Below, piece after piece: positions 5,366 to 6,515 of a stretch of 6,515 nt of DNA (position 1 is its first letter; every line of letters begins with the position of its first letter). The notes beneath the pieces are model-generated. The model was not told the DNA's origin and searched no databases. It worked only from the letters and a program-made list of their open reading frames with translations. Origin of the DNA: Marinagarivorans sp. UBA5868 (GTDB lineage Bacteria > Pseudomonadota > Gammaproteobacteria > Pseudomonadales > Cellvibrionaceae); the NCBI GenBank assembly GCA_002432095.1, contig DJFQ01000018.1, forward strand, positions 23,470 to 29,984, in the 5' to 3' direction. The position numbers were made by a program, and so were the translations under genes.

Positions 5366-6295
5366 ATGAGCAAAACCAGCAGACATTGGTCAACGGTTTC
5401 GGAGTCCGGCAGTTATCGCGGTATTTTGGTGATGCTCTGGCTGCACCGCCGTTTTGGGCGGCGTTTTTTCAGCGTCATTCTGGGGCCTGTGTGCCTGTAT
5501 TTTTTTCTCGTCAACGGCACAGCACGGCGCGCGTCGCTGGATTTTCTTACTCGTCACGCCACGCGCTATCCAGACTATTGGCGACGCCCGCCCAGCAATC
5601 GCGATGTGCTGCGTCACATTTACAGTTTCGGTCAGGCGATTCTGGACAAGATGCTCGCCTGGTCAGAATCCATCGACCCGAATTGTTTCCTTATTCAAAA
5701 CCAACCCGTCCTCGACGAATTCCGCAGTCGCACCGGCGGCCAGCTCATCATAGGTTCACACTTGGGCAACCTGGAATTTTGCCGGGGTTTTATGCAGCGT
5801 TATATGGATCAAACCATTAACGTGTTGGTGTACGACCAGCATTCGGCGAACTTCGTCGAAGCCATGCAGAAGATTAATCCCACTTCGCGTGTCAATGTTT
5901 ATCAGGTGACACAACTGGATATTCCCACCATTCTGCTGCTGCAAAATAAAATTCAATCCGGCGAATGGTTATTTATTGCGGGGGACCGGGTGCCGGTGAC
6001 CGGCGATCGCACCCTCGACGTGGAATTTTTCGGCGAAAAAGCGCCCTTTGCCATAGGGCCCTATATTTTGGCAAAGACATTACAGTGCCAAGTGACGCTG
6101 ATGTTCTCCTATCGAGTACCAAACGGCGTCATTTTTGAAGTCGTGCCATTTGCTGACAAAGTGGAATTGCCCCGGGGCGATACCCAAGCGTTGCACGCGT
6201 ACGTGCAGCGTTATGCCACGGAGCTGGAACGCCAGGCCGCCAAAGCACCTCTGCAATGGTTTAATTTTTATCCCTACTGGACACGCCAGTCATGA
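5366..6295 (+). CDS. LpxL/HtrB-like lipid acyltransferase
   Basis: Membrane-associated acyltransferase of 309 aa, the usual size for the LpxL/HtrB/LpxM superfamily, which transfers acyl chains from ACP to a lipid acceptor. The catalytic H-X4-E box is SHLGNLE with His132 and Glu137. GDRVP (206-210) and FFGEKAPFAIGPYILA (221-236) are the typical downstream blocks, and FNFYPYW (299-305) closes the domain. A hydrophobic stretch at about 34-50 is the probable N-terminal membrane anchor. In this operon the likely substrate is the aryl polyene chain or a lipid head group that anchors it, rather than lipid A. It starts 6 nt after the glycosyltransferase stop, in the same reading frame, and overlaps the next gene by ATGA. 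The ribosome binding site is poor, so translation is probably coupled. Confidence 0.92.
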   Translation: MSKTSRHWSTVSESGSYRGILVMLWLHRRFGRRFFSVILGPVCLYFFLVNGTARRASLDFLTRHATRYPDYWRRPPSNRDVLRHIYSFGQAILDKMLAWSESIDPNCFLIQNQPVLDEFRSRTGGQLIIGSHLGNLEFCRGFMQRYMDQTINVLVYDQHSANFVEAMQKINPTSRVNVYQVTQLDIPTILLLQNKIQSGEWLFIAGDRVPVTGDRTLDVEFFGEKAPFAIGPYILAKTLQCQVTLMFSYRVPNGVIFEVVPFADKVELPRGDTQALHAYVQRYATELERQAAKAPLQWFNFYPYWTRQS

Positions 6296-6515
6296 AAGAT
6301 CCACAGCTTTACGACCTGATTCCCCACCGCGAACCCATGCTGCTGATTGATCGTGTGGTTCATGTTGCAGCGGATTCCGCGGCGGCAGAGGTGGAGATCA
6401 GCCGTGACGCGTCATTTTTTCACGAGGGAATGGGAGTGCCTGCGTGGATCGGCCTGGAATATATGGGGCAGACCGCCGCGCTGATCGCCGGTTATCAATT
6501 ACAGCAGGGGCTCAC
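6292..6515 (+). CDS. ApeP-like (COG4706) hotdog 3-hydroxyacyl-ACP dehydratase, partial at the right edge
   Basis: Only the first 74 codons are present; the frame is open to the last base. The visible part starts with the pattern IPHREPMLLIDRVV (10-23), the N-terminal signature of FabZ/FabA-type and COG4706 dehydratases. Later comes FFHEGMGVPAWIGLEYMGQTAAL (from residue 42; candidate catalytic His44 and Glu56), where VPAW-LE-M-QT matches the ApeP group of predicted 3-hydroxyacyl-ACP dehydratases from aryl polyene clusters. This would be the second dehydratase of the operon. The start ATG at 6292 lies in an ATGA overlap with the acyltransferase stop and lacks a Shine-Dalgarno, suggesting translational coupling. 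The C-terminal half, typically another 70-80 residues in this family, lies outside the window. Confidence 0.85.
   Translation, partial: MKDPQLYDLIPHREPMLLIDRVVHVAADSAAAEVEISRDASFFHEGMGVPAWIGLEYMGQTAALIAGYQLQQGL

Noticed and set aside
5332..5820. Open frame overlapping the glycosyltransferase/acyltransferase junction in another plus frame
   Set aside because: It runs through the catalytic region of a well-supported LpxL-like acyltransferase and its translation shows no protein family; judged a shadow.

Overview
The window looks like a chromosomal segment of a gammaproteobacterium with moderate GC. This rests on a GlxA/AraC regulator, an E. coli-type Tag glycosylase and an aryl-polyene-type gene set. 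A marine or cellulolytic lineage such as the Cellvibrionaceae is a guess from overall flavour, not from a marker gene. I see no tRNA, rRNA, CRISPR, transposase or prophage gene. All genes are intact except the last, which runs off the right edge.

Region 1 (1-101) is non-coding. It holds two imperfect copies of a ~33-bp unit, each centred on a small TTATYC/GGATAA dyad, and a convincing intrinsic terminator for the first gene.

Region 2 (102-2243) is a divergent pair: a homocysteine S-methyltransferase-family enzyme on the minus strand and a GlxA-type AraC regulator on the plus strand, sharing a ~138-bp regulatory gap. The layout suggests, without proving, that the regulator controls the methyltransferase.

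Region 3 (2256-3454, minus strand) is a probable two-gene operon: tag (DNA-3-methyladenine glycosylase I), then an HD-domain 5'-deoxynucleotidase-like protein that probably starts at a TTG codon. It converges on the GlxA gene with only 12 nt between the stops.

Region 4 (3455-3642) is a divergent promoter region. It contains a perfect 9+9 bp inverted repeat whose spacer holds a consensus TTGACA box facing tag.

Region 5 (3643-6515, plus strand) is a tight operon with 4-nt overlaps or near-zero gaps: a six-helix COG4648-type membrane protein, an ApeI-like hotdog dehydratase, a family 2 glycosyltransferase, an LpxL/HtrB-like acyltransferase and a truncated ApeP-like (COG4706) dehydratase. This combination is characteristic of aryl polyene (APE) pigment clusters, in which a type II FAS/PKS-like system builds a polyene that is anchored in the outer membrane. 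Here the glycosyltransferase and acyltransferase, fused in some APE clusters, are separate genes in the same reading frame, divided by one TGA codon. The ketosynthases, ketoreductase, carrier proteins, aryl-activating ligase and exporter are not in the window and would be expected beyond its right end.
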